Source: Planctomycetota bacterium
GTDB lineage: Bacteria; Planctomycetota; Planctomycetia; Pirellulales; Thermoguttaceae
Assembly (NCBI GenBank): GCA_030612765.1
Contig: JAUWNG010000004.1
Location: 1 to 64,000, forward strand
Direction: 5' to 3'
DNA: 64,000 bases
A model generated the notes under the pieces. It saw nothing but the letters and a program-made list of their open reading frames with translations. It did no database searches and was not told the DNA's origin. Within the stretch, counting starts at the first letter, position 1, and each line of letters begins with the position of its first letter. Positions 8,801 through 23,800 of the stretch are shown here, one piece after another. The position numbers and the translations under genes were made by a program.

Positions 8801-11800
8801 GTACCCAAATGAGCGTCCCGTTGGACGAATACTTGGCCACGAAAACGTCGCTTCCGCCGGCGCTGGTGAGATTGTGGGCGCCGGCACTAGGATCGAAGTC
8901 TACCGTGCCGCGGAAGGCGCCTACCATGTAGGCGTTGCCCGCCGAGTCGGTGGCGGTCGATTGGCCTACGTCGTCTCCGGCCGCGCCGGCGCGGATCGCG
9001 AAGTCGTAAGCGGCGGCCGAACCGACCAGTCCGGCGTCGAGATCGTTGTTCGCCTCGCCCGCGGCAAGCGTGAACAGGGCGGTGACGCCGTTTGCATCGG
9101 CGTCGCTGTCGGTTGTATCGTCGCTGCCGACGTTCGCCGAGGTAAACGTATACCCGGTCGGCGAACGGAACACCAGATAGTAATCCAGATCGGACAGCAG
9201 CAAGTCGAAGCCATAGTTCCCGTCGGCGTTGGTGACTGCTTGTCCGTATGAGTAATCGTCGTCGCTGCCGACAACCCCGCTGGGCGAGCAGAGGATTTCG
9301 ACCGTCGCGCCGGCGACTCCCACTTCGCCGGCTTCCAGCATCCCGTCGCCGTCGTCGTTCCAAACGAAGTCGCCGATCGAGGCGGTGTCCTCCTCGGGGA
9401 CCACCGTGATGATAAACTCCTCGTCCCGCCAGTAGCCGGCCGAATCGGTCGTGCGGAGGAGGATATTGTAGGTGTCCTTGTCGCCGAAGTCGAATACCGT
9501 ATTGGTCCGCAAGAGGCCGCCGACGACGCGGAAGGAGGCGTTGTCGTTGACCACCCCCTCCTCGGAGACCAACTTGTAGGCGTAGGCGCCGGGATTCGGT
9601 CCGGTGCTGGAGAGCGCGCCGACCGGGGTGTTCACCGGCGCGTGTTCGACGACGCGGTCGTTGGACAAGAACAGGCCGGTCGGACCGATCCGATCGATCT
9701 CGTAGACATCGCCCTCGAAGTCGCCGTTGTCGTCTTCCGCGCCGACCAAGGCATTGCCGGCCAAGTCGAGGATCGAATCGTTGTCGATCAGGTTCAACTG
9801 CACGGTGCCCAGGTTGCCGGCGCCCGACAGGACGGCGACGGTGTAGGTGTCACCGCTACCGGAGACTTCGTCGATCTTCGTCCCGAACATACCAGTGGTC
9901 TCCAGGGCGAAATCGCTGGCGTTCACTCCGGTGACCGTCTCGTCGAAGGTCACGGTGTAGTAGACGATGGAGTCGCTGGTGGGGTTCGCGCCGGCCAGCG
10001 CGATCGAGGCTACCTGCGGAGAGGTACGGTCGATTTCATAGACCGGGCCGATGACGCTTCCGTCGTCGATTCCCTCGCCGACCAAGAGGTTGCCGGCCAG
10101 ATCGACGATCGTATCGTCGTCGACCAGGTTCAATTGCAACGTGCCATCGCCGTCGCCGGCGGTCACGGTTACGGCGTAAACGTCGTCGGCGCCGGTGACT
10201 TCGATGATCATCGTGCCGGTCAACCCATCGAACACCAGGTCGAAATCGTCGATGTCCACGCCGGTGACCGCCTCGCCGAAGGTCACGATGAAGGTCACCG
10301 TTTCAGCGTTGGTCGGGCTTTCGCCGTCGCGCTCGATGGAAACGACCATCGGCGGGGTTCTATCGACGGTATAGAACTCGCCCTCGAATGTTTCTCCCGA
10401 GGCGGGATCGTCCAACAGATAACCGGAAAGGTCTTGGATCGAGTCGTCGTTGACCAGATCCAATCGCAGCGTGCCTTCGCCGAGGCCGGTGGAGACGGTT
10501 ACGGTGTAAACGTCATCGGCGCCGGTGATTTCACTGATCGCCGCGCCGGTCAATCCGTCGGATACCGGATCGAAATCGTCGATATCCACGCCGACAACCT
10601 CTTCGCTGAAAGTCACGATGAAGGTTACCGAATCGGCATTTGTCGGGTCGGCGTCGCCGCGGACGATGGAAACGACCTCGGGCGGGGCGACGTCCTGGTT
10701 GAAGAAGTCGATGCCCTGGATGATCTGGGCGGCGTTGACGGACACGTTGTATTTTTTCGGCCCGTGTTGCTGCCAACCGGTTTGGGCCACCTCTCGGACG
10801 ATGTACTCTCCCGGGATCACTTCATCGAATACATACGAGCCGTCGAAGGCGGTCGTCGTCGAACGTTCGCCGTCGTCAAGTTGCTGGCTGTTGTTGGCGT
10901 CCAGATAGATCGTCCAGCCCTCGAGGCCGACCTCGCCGACGCCGTGAATCCCGTTGCCGTCGAGGTCGTTCCACTTCGTGCCGTGGATTTCGCCGGGCTT
11001 CGGCAGGATGGTCACTAGATAGTCCTCCACCTCGCCGTCGGAGGCGGGGCCGGTGAACGAAAGGCCCTGTTCGGTGCTCAAGCGGAAGCGGGCGAACGTA
11101 TCGCCGTCCACGGCGACGTCGGGTACGCTGATCGTCAAGGTGTTCGGCCCTTCGTCGACCAGGACATCGCCGGCGATCATTTCACCGGCGTCCAGCCAGT
11201 CGCCGTCGCGGTTGAAGTCGATCCACGCGCTTAGATACGCCTGTTGGCTGGTTTCGTTGGTAACCGTGAAGGAGACGTCGGAGTCCTGTCCCGGAGTCAA
11301 GGATACGCCGGAGAAATCGAAGCCGTCGTCGTCGTCGCCGGTGGCCGTCAGGTTGGGCTTGGGCAGGGGGTCGAGGCTGACCGTCTCGCCCAAACAGAGG
11401 ACGTCCGTCGATATCAAGTGGGACGCGCCGTTGCTGGCCTCCAAGGTAGGATAATCGGGGTCCGGGGCGTCGCCCCAATCGGTCGGCGAGGAAACGACCC
11501 TGATCCGGTAGTCTTCCACCTCGCCGTCGAGGGCCTCGCCGGCCGGCAGCATCGCCGTTCCGTCGGACAATAGTCCGGTCGTGCTGAAGCGGAAGCGGAC
11601 GTAGGCGTCAAAATCGCCCGAGTCGGCCAAGCCCGCCGGAACGTCGAAGGTCAACTCGTTTTCCCCGGCCAGGATGCCGGAGACGGGGGTTCCGACGGCG
11701 TCTCGGAGGACGAGTTTTTCGCCGGTGTTCCAGGTGCCGTCGTTGTTCCAGTCGATCCAGGCGTCCAGCACTCCGTCGGTCGAGGCGGTGACAAAGATGG

Positions 11801-14800
11801 TCTTGGTCTCGCCGGCCTGACTGATCACGTAGTCGCCGTCCGCGAAGTCCACGCCGTCGTCGTGGGCGTCGGCGGTAGCGGCGATGTCCACCTGGGGAGT
11901 GGCTTCGCTGTCGATCCGCTCGCCGAGATGCACGTCGGGAACAATGATGTGCCGGGCGCCGTCGGGAAGGGGCGTGTCGCTCATCGGCGCGTCGCCGAAG
12001 TCGTAGCCGATCAGCTCGATCACGAAACTGGTCGTATCGTCGGAGTGGTTCAGTTGGACCGAGTTGCCGGCCTTGTCGCGAATGTCGTCGCTAAGGTAAA
12101 TAGTGTAGGTGCTTCCCGGCGCCCATGCAGCGCCCGCCGATCGAAGAATGATCAAATCGTTCGTCTTTTCGTAATCGAAGAAGTAGTCCCGGCCCTCGAT
12201 CAATTCTTCTCCGTCTCGCATGACTTGCACGGTCTCGGGGACGACCGTATAGTCGGCGATCCCCGCGCCGTCGCCCTGTAGCCGGATGATGAACTCGGGG
12301 AAGGTTTGATTGCCGACGATGGCCACCGTAACGTCGGCGGGCATCGGGTTGCGGTCGATTCCGGCGGCGTCGTTGTCCGGCGGATCGACCAGGAAAGCGT
12401 TCGGTCCGTCGAAGTCGACGCGGTCGATGGCGCCGCGGTCCTTGAAGGTGTTTTGGCCGAATCCCGACGGCGGCGAGACGTTCGGGTCGTCCATCCGCAA
12501 TTGGCCGAGGATGTCGGTCAAAGGCGCCAGGATGGGCGACAGCGAAAGCCCCAGCGGATCCTTGACGGTGACCATGTTCGCCCGGTCCTGCAACGAGTCC
12601 AGCGAACTGTCGATGATCCTCGAACCGGCGGCCGGATAGAAGTTACCCTCCGCGGCGTCGACGAACAGCGGCTCGTCCGCCGGAATTTCGATGGCAAACG
12701 TCTCGGCGATACCCAGCGTCAGGGTATTAACGTTGTCAAAGTACGCCGTGTTGAAAAAGTTGCCGGAGTACGCAGTAGTGCCCACGACCGTCGTGGTCGA
12801 TAGGTCATTGACGACAATGCCAACCCAGGCGTTGGCGACGACATTGTTCAACATCGTCGGGCTGGCGTTGGGGCCGATCCAGATGCCGAAGTTCTGCGTG
12901 CCGGTTCCGACGCCGTAGATCGTGTTGTTGACAATGCGCCCGAGCGGAACGGACCCAATCGACTGTCCGTTCTGCGGCACGTCGCCACCGAAGTCGATGC
13001 CGATGGCGCCGGAGTAGGCCACGACGTTGTTCCGGATGACGACGCCGGGAACCTGATGCGCGCCGTTGATGACCGCCAGCGGGGCGGTCGGGCCGGGCTT
13101 GGGTATAACCACGTCGCCATCGCGGTCGGCGGCGGAGACCAAAATGCCGGCCTCGCTGGAATAAGTGATCTCGTTGTTCTCCAAAATCACCTGACCCTGG
13201 TCGTAGACCTGGTTCTGGTCCCCCTTCTCGGTGTACTTCGTGGCCGCGACCCCGGTAAACCGCCGCGCCAAACCGCTCACCTCCGAGATGTAAACGTTGT
13301 TTAGCCCGTAGTAATCCTGCATATACCAGCGCCCATCGCCGGCGGACCACTCGACCTCGAAATAGCGGAGCCGATCCGGGGCGTTGGCCAGCGACTTGTC
13401 GTCGTCCGAGTCGGTTATCCACACGCCGACGTAGTCCGGGTTGCTTTCGTCGCCATCGTAGTTGAACCCCCAAGCGGTGATCGCGTGGGCCATGCCTGTG
13501 TCGCTATATATTCCCAGCCCGCAGCCATAACCGGCGCGGAGGAACTCGTCGATCGCCTGCATCGTCTGCGTGTCGTCCGACTCGCTGCGCATGTAGTCGT
13601 CGGCGTTCAGTCTTTGGTAGAAACCGCCGCCTGGCACGTCGACCTCGGCGGCGCCCCAGCCCGAGGTGACGTTGATGCCGCTGAACCACCACTCCCAGCC
13701 GGCGTCCTGCCAGCCGCCCTCGTCGGTCCAATGGGCTTCAAAGTAATCGAATATCTCGTCGGCATCGTACATGCCATCGACCACCCCCCAGCCGGTCCAG
13801 GCAAGGACGTTGCTGGCCGATGCCGCCCAGCACATAAAGTCGTCGCCGGTGCCGGGAGGCATACCATCGGGGTCGTCCGGCGGGACCTTTTCCGTGTCGC
13901 TCCAGACCCCGCCCCAATCGTCCGTGACCATGTAGGTGGTCCCGGTGGCCGGGGCGTCTCCCAGTCCCATGAAGGCACTGGTGTCGCCGTTAAAGTTCAT
14001 CGCGTCGTCCCGCTGGACGAGCAAGGGAGTTTGATTTCTGCCGGTGTCTTCTTCCCCCGGACCGCCGCCGACGGCCGTGACCTTGGCGGCATTGAACAAG
14101 TCCACGCGGCTGCTGTCTTCGATCGACGTGGCCGTAACCCTGAACAACCCCGCCGCGGCGGCGGCGTTGATCGCCTCGACGATGCAGGCGGCCACTTCCG
14201 CCTCGCTCTGGTTGACCGAGAAATAGACCGGCTCGTAGTCCGGGTTGCCGCTCGGAACGTTCTGGTCGAGGAACTGGAACGTCACCGGAGTAACCCCGTC
14301 GCTGATGACAAAGGTCATGCCGTGGGGGATGTCGTTGGCCGGAGGGATCGTGAGCGTGTAGCTTTCGTCGAAGCGGTCGTTGGTGTCGAACGACCGATCC
14401 AGGATCATCGGGTACAAGTTGTCCGGCATCCACGTGGCGTACTCGCTGGCGCCGCGGATCTGGAGTTGGTAGTAGCCGGTCGAGATGACCGTCTCCGGCG
14501 CCGTCGGCGTGAAGACAAAGTCCGTGTTGACCTGGACCTGGGTGGCCATTTCGCCGCGCTCGACGAAGCCGATCATGACATTGTCCAGATAGAAGCCCTC
14601 GTGGGCGTTGTCCTGGCCGCGGGCGATGGTGTTGAACTGGTCGATAAAGTCGGGCGGCAGAAGATCCTCACCGGGTAAGTAATTCGCGTAGGGCAACGGA
14701 CCGGCCCAATCGACCGGGTGGTGGATCATGCGGATAATGCTGCCTTGGACCCTAAACGACGGGTTCCCGCCTGCGAACACCGCGTCGAACGCATCTCCGA

Positions 14801-17800
14801 TGACTTCCGCCACCTCCTCGGCTTTCATCATGGAAGTTATCTCGATCGGGGTGGCGGCGAGCGAGTCGGAGCGGAAGCCGTCGCCCACGGCCTCGATCGT
14901 CGGGTCGGCCGATTGCTCGAGGCCCTCGGCCCGGTTGAGCATTACGCGGTTATCGTAGAGGTCGGCGACAATCGGCTCGCCGAAGGAGTTCGTCAGTCCC
15001 AGGTTGTTGACCGCCGCCACAACCCGCATGGCAACCTGCGTGGTGGTCTCGCCGATCTCGATGGAGATCGCCTCGTTGCCGGGGGCGACCGCGCCGTCGA
15101 GGTCGAACTCGAAGGTCTGCAACGGAACGAGGTCTCCGCCCAGGTCGCGGACCATGACGGTGAACGTCTCGCCGTCGGGGATGGCGTCGCCAGCCACGTT
15201 CGGCAACCGCAGCGCCACGCCCATGTCGAACTCGAACCACTCGCCGTCGACGATCAGCCAGTCCCCGTCCTCGAGCAGGTCGCCGTCGAGTGCCTGCAGA
15301 TAGGCGCCTGTGGTGTCCAGTTCATTGCCCCAGTCGCCGACGTTCATGTCGCCGGCGGTGGAGAAGTCGAACCGCAGACGGACTTCCGCCTCGCCGACGA
15401 AGTCGGCCATGGACCAGTAGTAGACGGCATTGGTGGGGCCAACCTGCCAGGGGTCTTCCGGCGGGGCAAGACGAATCTGATGCCATTGGCCGTTGGTGTC
15501 CAGCAGGTTAGCCGAAGGATTGGCCAGGGTGGCGCCCAGCACTTGCCAAGTCACGCCGTCGATCGAGGCGAACACTCGGGCGGTGTCATAGTTGGCGGGA
15601 CCGCCGGTGTCGAGGAAATACTCAAAGTACAGCGTCGGCGCATCGATCTTGGAATACTGCTCCAGGCTGAATGTTTGTGTCACGAGCGAACCGTATGCTC
15701 CGCCGGGTGCATCGTACGTGCCGTCGGGAGTGCCGCTGTCGCCCAGATAAGGGTTGCTGTCCCAATAGAGGTCATCCACGACTGGGTTGGAGGTATCGTC
15801 GGTTTCGTCGCCGAAATAGAAGCTCCAGCCACCGTTGGGCAATTCCGCCCGCCCCGCCGGCGGCGGCCCAGCCCTGCTTAGGTCGTAGGTCGCGTTCACG
15901 TCGTGGCCGTCGTCATCCGCGCGCCGCTCGGTGGCGTGCCACATGTTGAAGTCGAGGGTCGAGAAGGCCAGGCCGGAAACGGACGTCATCCCGGGCACGG
16001 TGACGCTGGTTTGAGCATCGACGAAGATGCCTTGTTTTTCCACCGAGTCGCCCCCAGCGCCAAGGGCCAAGGCGTACAGATCGCCGGTGCGGGAAACGGC
16101 GAAAAACGTCTCGGCATATTTGGTTTGCTCGACCGTTTGCGGCCCAAGCTCCAAGCCCGCGAACTCGACCCCCTCGCCGGGGTTCTGGTCCGATTCGATC
16201 TCCCCGATGAACCGCAAATGCGCCGCGGCCGGGTTGGGGATCGGCTGTATCTCGTTCGGCACATGATCGTCAACCGGGTTGCCATCCTCATCCAGATCGC
16301 TGATGTCGGGCCAGGTCTTGAACTGCGGCTCGTCGTAATTGACGATCTCGTAGAAGCCGCCCGCGTCGCTGACAGCGTAGAGAGTGTCCCCGAGGAAAGC
16401 CATGCCGGTGATCTTGCCGCCGGGGCCGCCGGAACCGGAAACCGTCAGCGGGGCGTCGGCCACGGGAAGCTCCGTCGACGAGACGTTCAGTAAGTTCACG
16501 TTGCCCCCTTCGGCCGTGGCGTCGACCGAAAAGGGACTGAAATCGATCTGCGCCTGATTGATCGCCGCGGCGATCTTTTGGGCGATTTGCCGGGCGGTGT
16601 CGCCCGCGCCGAACAGAACGATTTGGTCGGCGCCGACGGGGACTTGCAAACCGACCTCGCTCAGCGGGGCGCCGCCGCCGTGGTCGAAGCCCAAGCGGTG
16701 CGTCCAGGCGGCGCCCATTCCGCTGAAGTCGTACACCGTGGCCCCGCCGAACGTGATCCGATCATTCCTTGCGGTCCGGTCGGCGGCGCTGACGTCGATG
16801 GCCGGCAGGTTCAACTCGACCACATCGGCGATTTGATCGCCGAACGACGCCGGGTAGTTAAGCGGCGCGGCGGTAAGAATGCTCTGGAAAACCGGATCGT
16901 CCCAGGCCTCTTCGTAAGGAATCAGGATCGTGCCGGCGCCGGCCGGTCCGTAGCTGCCTTCGACCCGCAGCAGTCCGCCGCCGGCCGGCAAGACCGTGGG
17001 GCTGTCGCTCAAGAGCGAGACGCGGGCCTCGGCGGCCGTGGCCTCGCCCAGCGCGGCCTTGACCACATCGGCGGTCAGGCCGTTGATGGCGGCGACAGCG
17101 GCCGTGGCCACCACGTCGGCCGTGTCGCCCGTGTTGATCGTGACCGCCGTGTTGCCCGACGCCGCCCCGTCGCCCGCCGGGTCGAACTCGAACGTCTCGG
17201 CGTCGCCGTTCTCGTCGGTGATCGTGAACGTCTGGCCTTCGAGGCTTCCCGCCACGTCGGGGCCGAAGACCATCACCGGCCCGCCGTCGAACTCGAACGT
17301 CTCCTGGCCGGTCCCAGTGCCGACGATGAATGTCATGCCGTCGCGGACGTCCAAGGCGCCGCTGCCCATGTCGACGTCGGGACCGCAATCGAACTCGAAC
17401 GTCACCTCGTTGCCGTCGTCGTCGGTGATCGTGAACCGCGTGCCGTCGAGAATGTCGTCGGCGGCGTTCGCGGCATGGGTCGCGTCCACGGCGGCGATCG
17501 CCGTGCCGGTGGCAAGCTGCGCCATGGGAATGATGTTCGTCGGCAACCGGGGCGAACCGTCGTTGGCGATGTCCGGCGGATTGATGGCCCTGCCGTCCGG
17601 CAGCAGCAAGTACAAGAGGTTGCTCTGGTAGGCCACTTCGTTGAAGCCGTTGTTGGCGTTGCCCACCACGTACCAAGCCGCCGGCGTCGTCTGCGTCCCC
17701 GATCTGTAGACGAGCGCCTCCATGTGGACACCGCCGGACTCGCCGAGCGGGTCGTTGTCGCCGGCGACCTCCAGGGCGGGGGCTGGATTAGCAGGATCAG

Positions 17801-20800
17801 TGGAATAGCGGTAGGTGATCAGCCCGTCATCCTGGTCGGAAACCAGTTGGCTGGCGTCCTCCGTGCTAAGTTGGCGGAGCCGTCCGGCGGCGGCGTTCTG
17901 GTCGGCCGCCAGCGCGTTGGTGCCCCGCGTGACGGTATACAGTCGCCCGTCGCTGAGCATCACCAAGTCGCCATAAGTGTAAAGGTTGGCATTGGGGTCG
18001 GTGTCGGGCAAGGCGCCGTAGGTCGTCTCGACCACGCCGGTCCACGGATCGGCCGTAAATACGTTGCCGTCGCTGAGCACGTAGAACGTCACGTCGCCGA
18101 GATGGAACGGGACGGCCGAGAGGTTCAGTTCCAGGGCGGTGGTTCCCGGGAAGAGCACATAGGGCGGGTCCGGCTCCAGCCCCGAGGCGTTCTGGCTGCC
18201 GACGTTGTCCTCGGCCACCCGCCGGATGGAATTGATCGGCTCCCAGCGGAGCATCGGATCGTCGATCACGGCGGAGGCGGTGGCCCCCGTGCTGGTTATG
18301 GCAACGTAGTAGGTATGACCCTCGAGCAGGTAGACCGGACCGATGAACGGGTCGCGGACGCCCACCGAGCCGCGGCTGAGGTCGTCGAGATTGGTGCCGG
18401 CGGTCGGATCGGGTTGGTCGTCGACGATCCCCGAGTCGGTGCCCTGGAGAATCAATGTTCCGGTTTCATCGAATATCCACAGGGTGGTGTCGGGGCGGAC
18501 CAGACCGTCGGCGTAGTCGAGGTCGAACGTCACGGGATAGACCGATCCCTCGGAGGTAAAGCCGTCGATACGCTGGATCGTGTTACCATAGTCGAGGTCC
18601 AGTTTGTACCAATCCACGTCCGTGTAGTCGGACAGGAAGCCACCGACGGTGATTACGTTCTGGTCTGACTGGAGCAGGTTGCCGAGCGCCTGGGCCTCGT
18701 CGAAGGTATCGTTGCTCGTGACGACGGGGTTGTCGGGGGCCTCGGTCTCGTAGATGTCGCTGACCAGCGGAGAGTGGCCAGGCAGACCAAACACCTCGAT
18801 GCCGTCGGTGGCGTAACGGATGTCGGCATAGCGGATCGTAGAGCCTGGATGCTCGAAGACCTTCCGCAACCGAACCTGCATCTGGTACGCGCCGCTGGTC
18901 TGGTGGGCGTCGGGAGCGGACGGCGCCGCGCTGGAAACGCGGATGTAATACGTCCGCTGCTGGCCTTCCGGGCCGGGCAACACCACGCGCATGCCGGCGT
19001 CGCGGGGATTGATGCTGTAAACGTCCTCGTAGCCCCAGTCGTCTCCCTCCAGGGTCAGCGCGGAGCCGAGCAGCAGACCGGGATCCTCGACCTCGTCCCG
19101 CCAGTTGCTGCTGCGGGCCAGCACGTTCCCGTCGGCATCGAGCAGTTCGACCACGGCGTCCAGCGAGAAGGTAGTGCGGTCGATTTGGATCCAGACCTCG
19201 CTTCCGGCATATCCCTGGAAGCTGTACACGTCGACGTCGTCGGGCCGGTCGAGCGCGATCGTCCCCTGGACCTCGAATCCCATACGGAGCACTTCGTCCC
19301 CGCCCTTGTTTTCGTCGGCCAACTGGCCGAGCCACTCCGCCGAGCCGGGGTTGGCGTTGGCGTCGGCGTCGGCGATGGTGGCCGGCTCGGCCTCGTTCAG
19401 GATCGCCACGTTGCGGTCGTTACTGTATTCCTCCAGCTTTATGCTCCGCCAGGCGCCAGCCGTGCCGGTGGAGTTCGGCGTGTTGTCGGTGTCCAGCACT
19501 GTCCTGTTGTCGGGGGTCAGTCCGGCGCCGACCGTGTCGTCCGCCAGATCGGTGAACACCACCGGGCGCCCCGGCGTGCCGAGCACCTGAATCGTTCCAC
19601 CGATGCGGTCGTGGATTTCCAGCGGCCGGCCGGTGGCCGTCAGTCCGGCGTTGGACCCGCGGAGCTTGACGACCAGGCTTTGGTCGGCGCTGCTTTGCAG
19701 CCGCAGTCCGCCGTAGGTGCATAGGTTCGACACCACGATCTCATCGTAGAGTACATGCACGATGTCGGTGTCGTCCCAGATGCCTTCGGTGGTCAAGTTG
19801 CCGCCGCGGACGATCATGCCGTTGATCGTGTTGCCGGACATGCGGTTTTCGCGGACCAGCGGGCCGTGGTTGTCGCCGTACTGGTCGAAAGCGCCGGCCT
19901 CTCCGGTGGCCCGGCCCCAATCGGCCACGTTCAGGTAGTTGAGCGAGTTGACGTCGATCGAGACGACCGGGGCCAGATTGTCGATGAAGGTGTTGCCCGT
20001 TATTACAGGTTGCGAGAAGAGGACGTGAATCACGGCCGGATCGGTGATCTCTCCGCGGCCGTTGCGGTCGCCGGCCGTGTGTGCGGTGTTGTCTTGGAAG
20101 AGCGTGTTCGTTACCCGGACGGTCGCCTGACGGATGTCGATCGGGGCGAAGTAGCCGAACCCACCCTCGATGGCCACGCTGCCGCCGGCGTAGAGGACGC
20201 GGGCCTGGTCGATGCTGCCCTGCGAGGTTGGGTTGAAGTAGAAGCCGCCCCATTCGCCCGGCCCCGGGGTCTGGGTCTGGCCGTTGTTGGTGACGTCGAA
20301 CGTGCCGCCGGCGCCATAGGTGTCGTCCTGCAACGAGGTGAAGATGATTTCGTAACCATCGGTGCCCTCGGCGATAAACTGCGCGCCGATGCCGGTCTCG
20401 ACCCGCGTGCCGGCGAGCTTGACGATCGCGCCGGGGTCGATGGAGAGCCGGCCTGCCATCCGTGCCTGAGTACCCGTCAAACCTCGTACGTCCATCGTCG
20501 TGCCGTCGAGCACCACGCGGTCGCCATCGGCGTTGGCCAAGACGTTCAGAATCGACCCGTTGATAGCATCGGCGATGATCACTGCCACGTCGGCGGGATC
20601 CAGAGGCTCCAAGGTCAGCGCGATGCACACGCTGCCGGTGGCCACGCCGTTGCCGATCAGGTCGAACTCGAATCGTACGGTGTTCAGGCCGTCGTTGATG
20701 AAGAAATAGTCCCGGTCGGTGAAGGGGTTTATTAACTCGTACTCCCAGGTGTCCTCATTGAGTTCCCAATACGCTTCGGGCACGACGAGTTGGTTATGGC

Positions 20801-23800
20801 CGTCGGCCACCAGGGGGCAAGTGCCGACGACTTCGATCGCCCCGCCCGCGTCGCCGGTGATGATCAGGTTTTCGGGGATCGCCAGGACCACGTCCATGTC
20901 GTCGAACCGGGCCGAGACGTCGAGTTGCTCGATCGCGTCGGCGGCGGCGGTGGTCACGCGGAGAAACAGTGCGTTGAGGCTGTTGGCAACGAGTCTATTG
21001 CCGTGCAGATCGGGGCCGATCCGGTCGTAGTCGGCGGCGAACGGACTCTCGCCGAAGCCGTCGTGGAAGGTCGTCTCCAAGAGGCTGTTCGGATCGGCCG
21101 ACATGGCCGCGTCCGCGCTGTAGCGAATGGTGCTGAAGGCGACGGTGGGCCGGGCCTCGAGCATGTGGATCGGATTGTAGACGTCCTGGATGCCGTTGAC
21201 GGCGACCTTTCCGCCGCCGTAACGAATGTCGGCGTGGTTGATATAGTTGAGGAAGATGCCTTCCTGTTCGAGGACGATTCGGTTTAGATCGACCTCTCGC
21301 TCGTCGTAGTCGTAATTGTTTTGGAAAACCAGTCCGCCCCAGTTGCCGGCCGTCGGAACGGTTGTGTTTGCGTAGGTGTCCGTGCCCACCCGCTCGTCGA
21401 GGTAGGAAGTGAAGTATACGCTGTTGCCCGGCGTGCCGAGAACTTGGAGCGAACCGAGGCTGCGGTCGACGGCTACGGCCGAACTGCCCACGGAGACGTT
21501 GGCGCCGCGGAGTTTCAGAATGGTCCCGGCGTCGATCATCAGCGAAACGCCGTGGGGAACCTCCAACTTGTTGCCGTCGCTGAGCGTGTAGCCCAACGGG
21601 CTCGTGCCGATTTCGTATGCCAGATTGTCTTGAAGGGTCGATTTCAGTTCGGTCGAGCCGAGATCGATCATGACCGTCGGACCGTCCACGTTGACGATGA
21701 CGCCGTCGACGGTGGCCCGAGCGTACAAGCCTTCGGAATAGCGAGTGGGCGCCGTCTCACTCAATCCCTCTGGTATCCAACTGGCGGAATTGATTGCCGC
21801 GGCGAGCTTCGCGGCGATGGCCGCCGCGCTGTCGGTGGTATTGAAGACAACCTGAGTGTTGTTCTGGGTGAACGTATTGTTGTTGTCGAACTCGAAGGTG
21901 AAGGTCCGAGTGGCGTCGGAGATGGTGAACGTTTCGCCGTCGACCAGCAGGCTTCCGGAGACGGCCTGGATGCCGTGCCCTTGGTTGTCGTTGGCGAAGT
22001 TGTTGCCAACCACTCGGACGATATCGCCGGGGTCGGCCGCGTCCAGCGCGTCGGAGATATTCTTGTAGGGATGGGCCAGCGTTCCGTCCGCGCCGGCGGC
22101 TGGGGCCAGCTTGTCGACGATCAACGTGTGGTTGCTCGCTACCGCCACGCTGGCACTCTGGATGTTTAACCAGAAGTCGAAATGTTCGCCGGGTACGCCG
22201 TCCGCGTCGCCGTCCAGCGCCGTTCCCCGCGTATCGGTCAACTGCTGATCGACTTGCGGCTGGAAGTCCAAACGCAACTGATACGCGCCCTCGGTCGTTC
22301 CGCCGTCGACGTCCGGGCCGTATTGCGAGTTGCCGGTGGAGCTGACCCCGATGTAATAGGTGCCCGCCTCCAGATGGACGCCGATGAACGAGTCGTCGTC
22401 GAAATAATCGTCGTTGCCGGCAACGATCTGGAACTGGTCGTCGTAGAGCACCAGATAGGTGTCCAGCAAGCTGGAGTTTTGCATCCGCTGGGCAATCGTC
22501 TCCGCGCTCAGGTCGCCCTCCGACTCGATCTGGAACTTGTAAAAGTCAGTGTCGATGCTGTCGTTGCGGTACAAGTATTGGAGAACGGTAATGTCGTTGT
22601 TGCCGGGGAAAGTGACTTCCTGATCGGTGCCGATCGTGTCGATGGTTTCGCTGCTGCCCATGATCTCGAAGGCGGGCAGTTCATAAGAATGCATTACGCC
22701 CAAGGGGTGCATGATCTCGTGCATCATGACCTGCATGAAGGGGCTTCCGTACTCTGAATCGCCCCAGTCGTAATAGCTGTTGACGACCACCAGGCCGTCT
22801 TCGGGGCCGCCGCCGGCCATGCCGGCCGGGGCGCCGGGACCGATTTCAATGTATGGGTTGAACACGCGCAGGTCGCCGGTGACGATGGTCATACCCTGGT
22901 CGGCGGTTTCGATGAATTGCACGCCGCTGTATTGGGAGATCAGCGAGAAAATCTCGCGGGACCGTTGCTTCTGGGCTTCCGTGATCAGGTTCAACGCCGG
23001 GGCTTCTTGGATCGTGCCGTAGACTGTCTGGAAGTTGTAGTTAAAGGTGGGTATTTCGCCGTAGGGACCGACGTCGCCGCTGTCGGGATACGTGTGGCTC
23101 TCGGCCGCCACGTCGGTTGCTCCCTCGGGCAGGTCGCGGTTGCCGGGTGTGTTCCGGCCGCCGGGCCACTGTACGTCGTAATAAATCGGCGAGATTTGAC
23201 CGGAGATCAACCACGATTGGCCCGCCAAGGCATCGGAAGAGTTGATCAATGTTCCCAGGTCGGAGGCTTCGTCGAACGTCGAGCCGTTGTCCACCACGCC
23301 GGTCAACTCTTCGGTGACGATCGGCCGGTACTCGTCGCCGATCCGCAGTCGGAAGGCGCCGGTGGCGTTTTTCGCCGGATCGGCCACCAATTGGGCCAGA
23401 TCGATCGCCGGGTCGCCGTTGCTGTTGACGCCGAAGGTGAGCGTGACTTTCTTCGCCGCCGCGTCGTAGACCGCCTGCGTCGGGGTGATTATCACGTCGT
23501 CGGACGTGTTCGCCGTGTCCTGGGTGGAGATCAGGCTGTAATAAGTCAACGTTAGCACGGAATCCAAGTCCATCGCTTCGCTGAAGTAAACCTCGATCTG
23601 ATTGCGGGCCTGAGAGAGCGTGCCGTCCGGGGCGCGGATGATCGGCTGCGGCACGACGCCGGTGACCTGGGGCCCCAGATTCAAGTCGAAGGTCCAAACG
23701 AAGTTCTGCCCGTCCCAATACGAATTGCCCTCGTCGGGCGTGATCTCGCCGAAGCCGACGGTCATTCCCGCGGTGTTGGAGAAAGGCAGCGCCAGCTTGC

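Noticed and set aside
9642-11018. Long plus-strand frame (458 codons) opposite the giant gene
   Set aside because: It is the antisense mirror of Asp/Val-rich GC-biased coding sequence. It has no start site or known domain, and other long antisense frames (13485-14678, 16578-18668) arise the same way.
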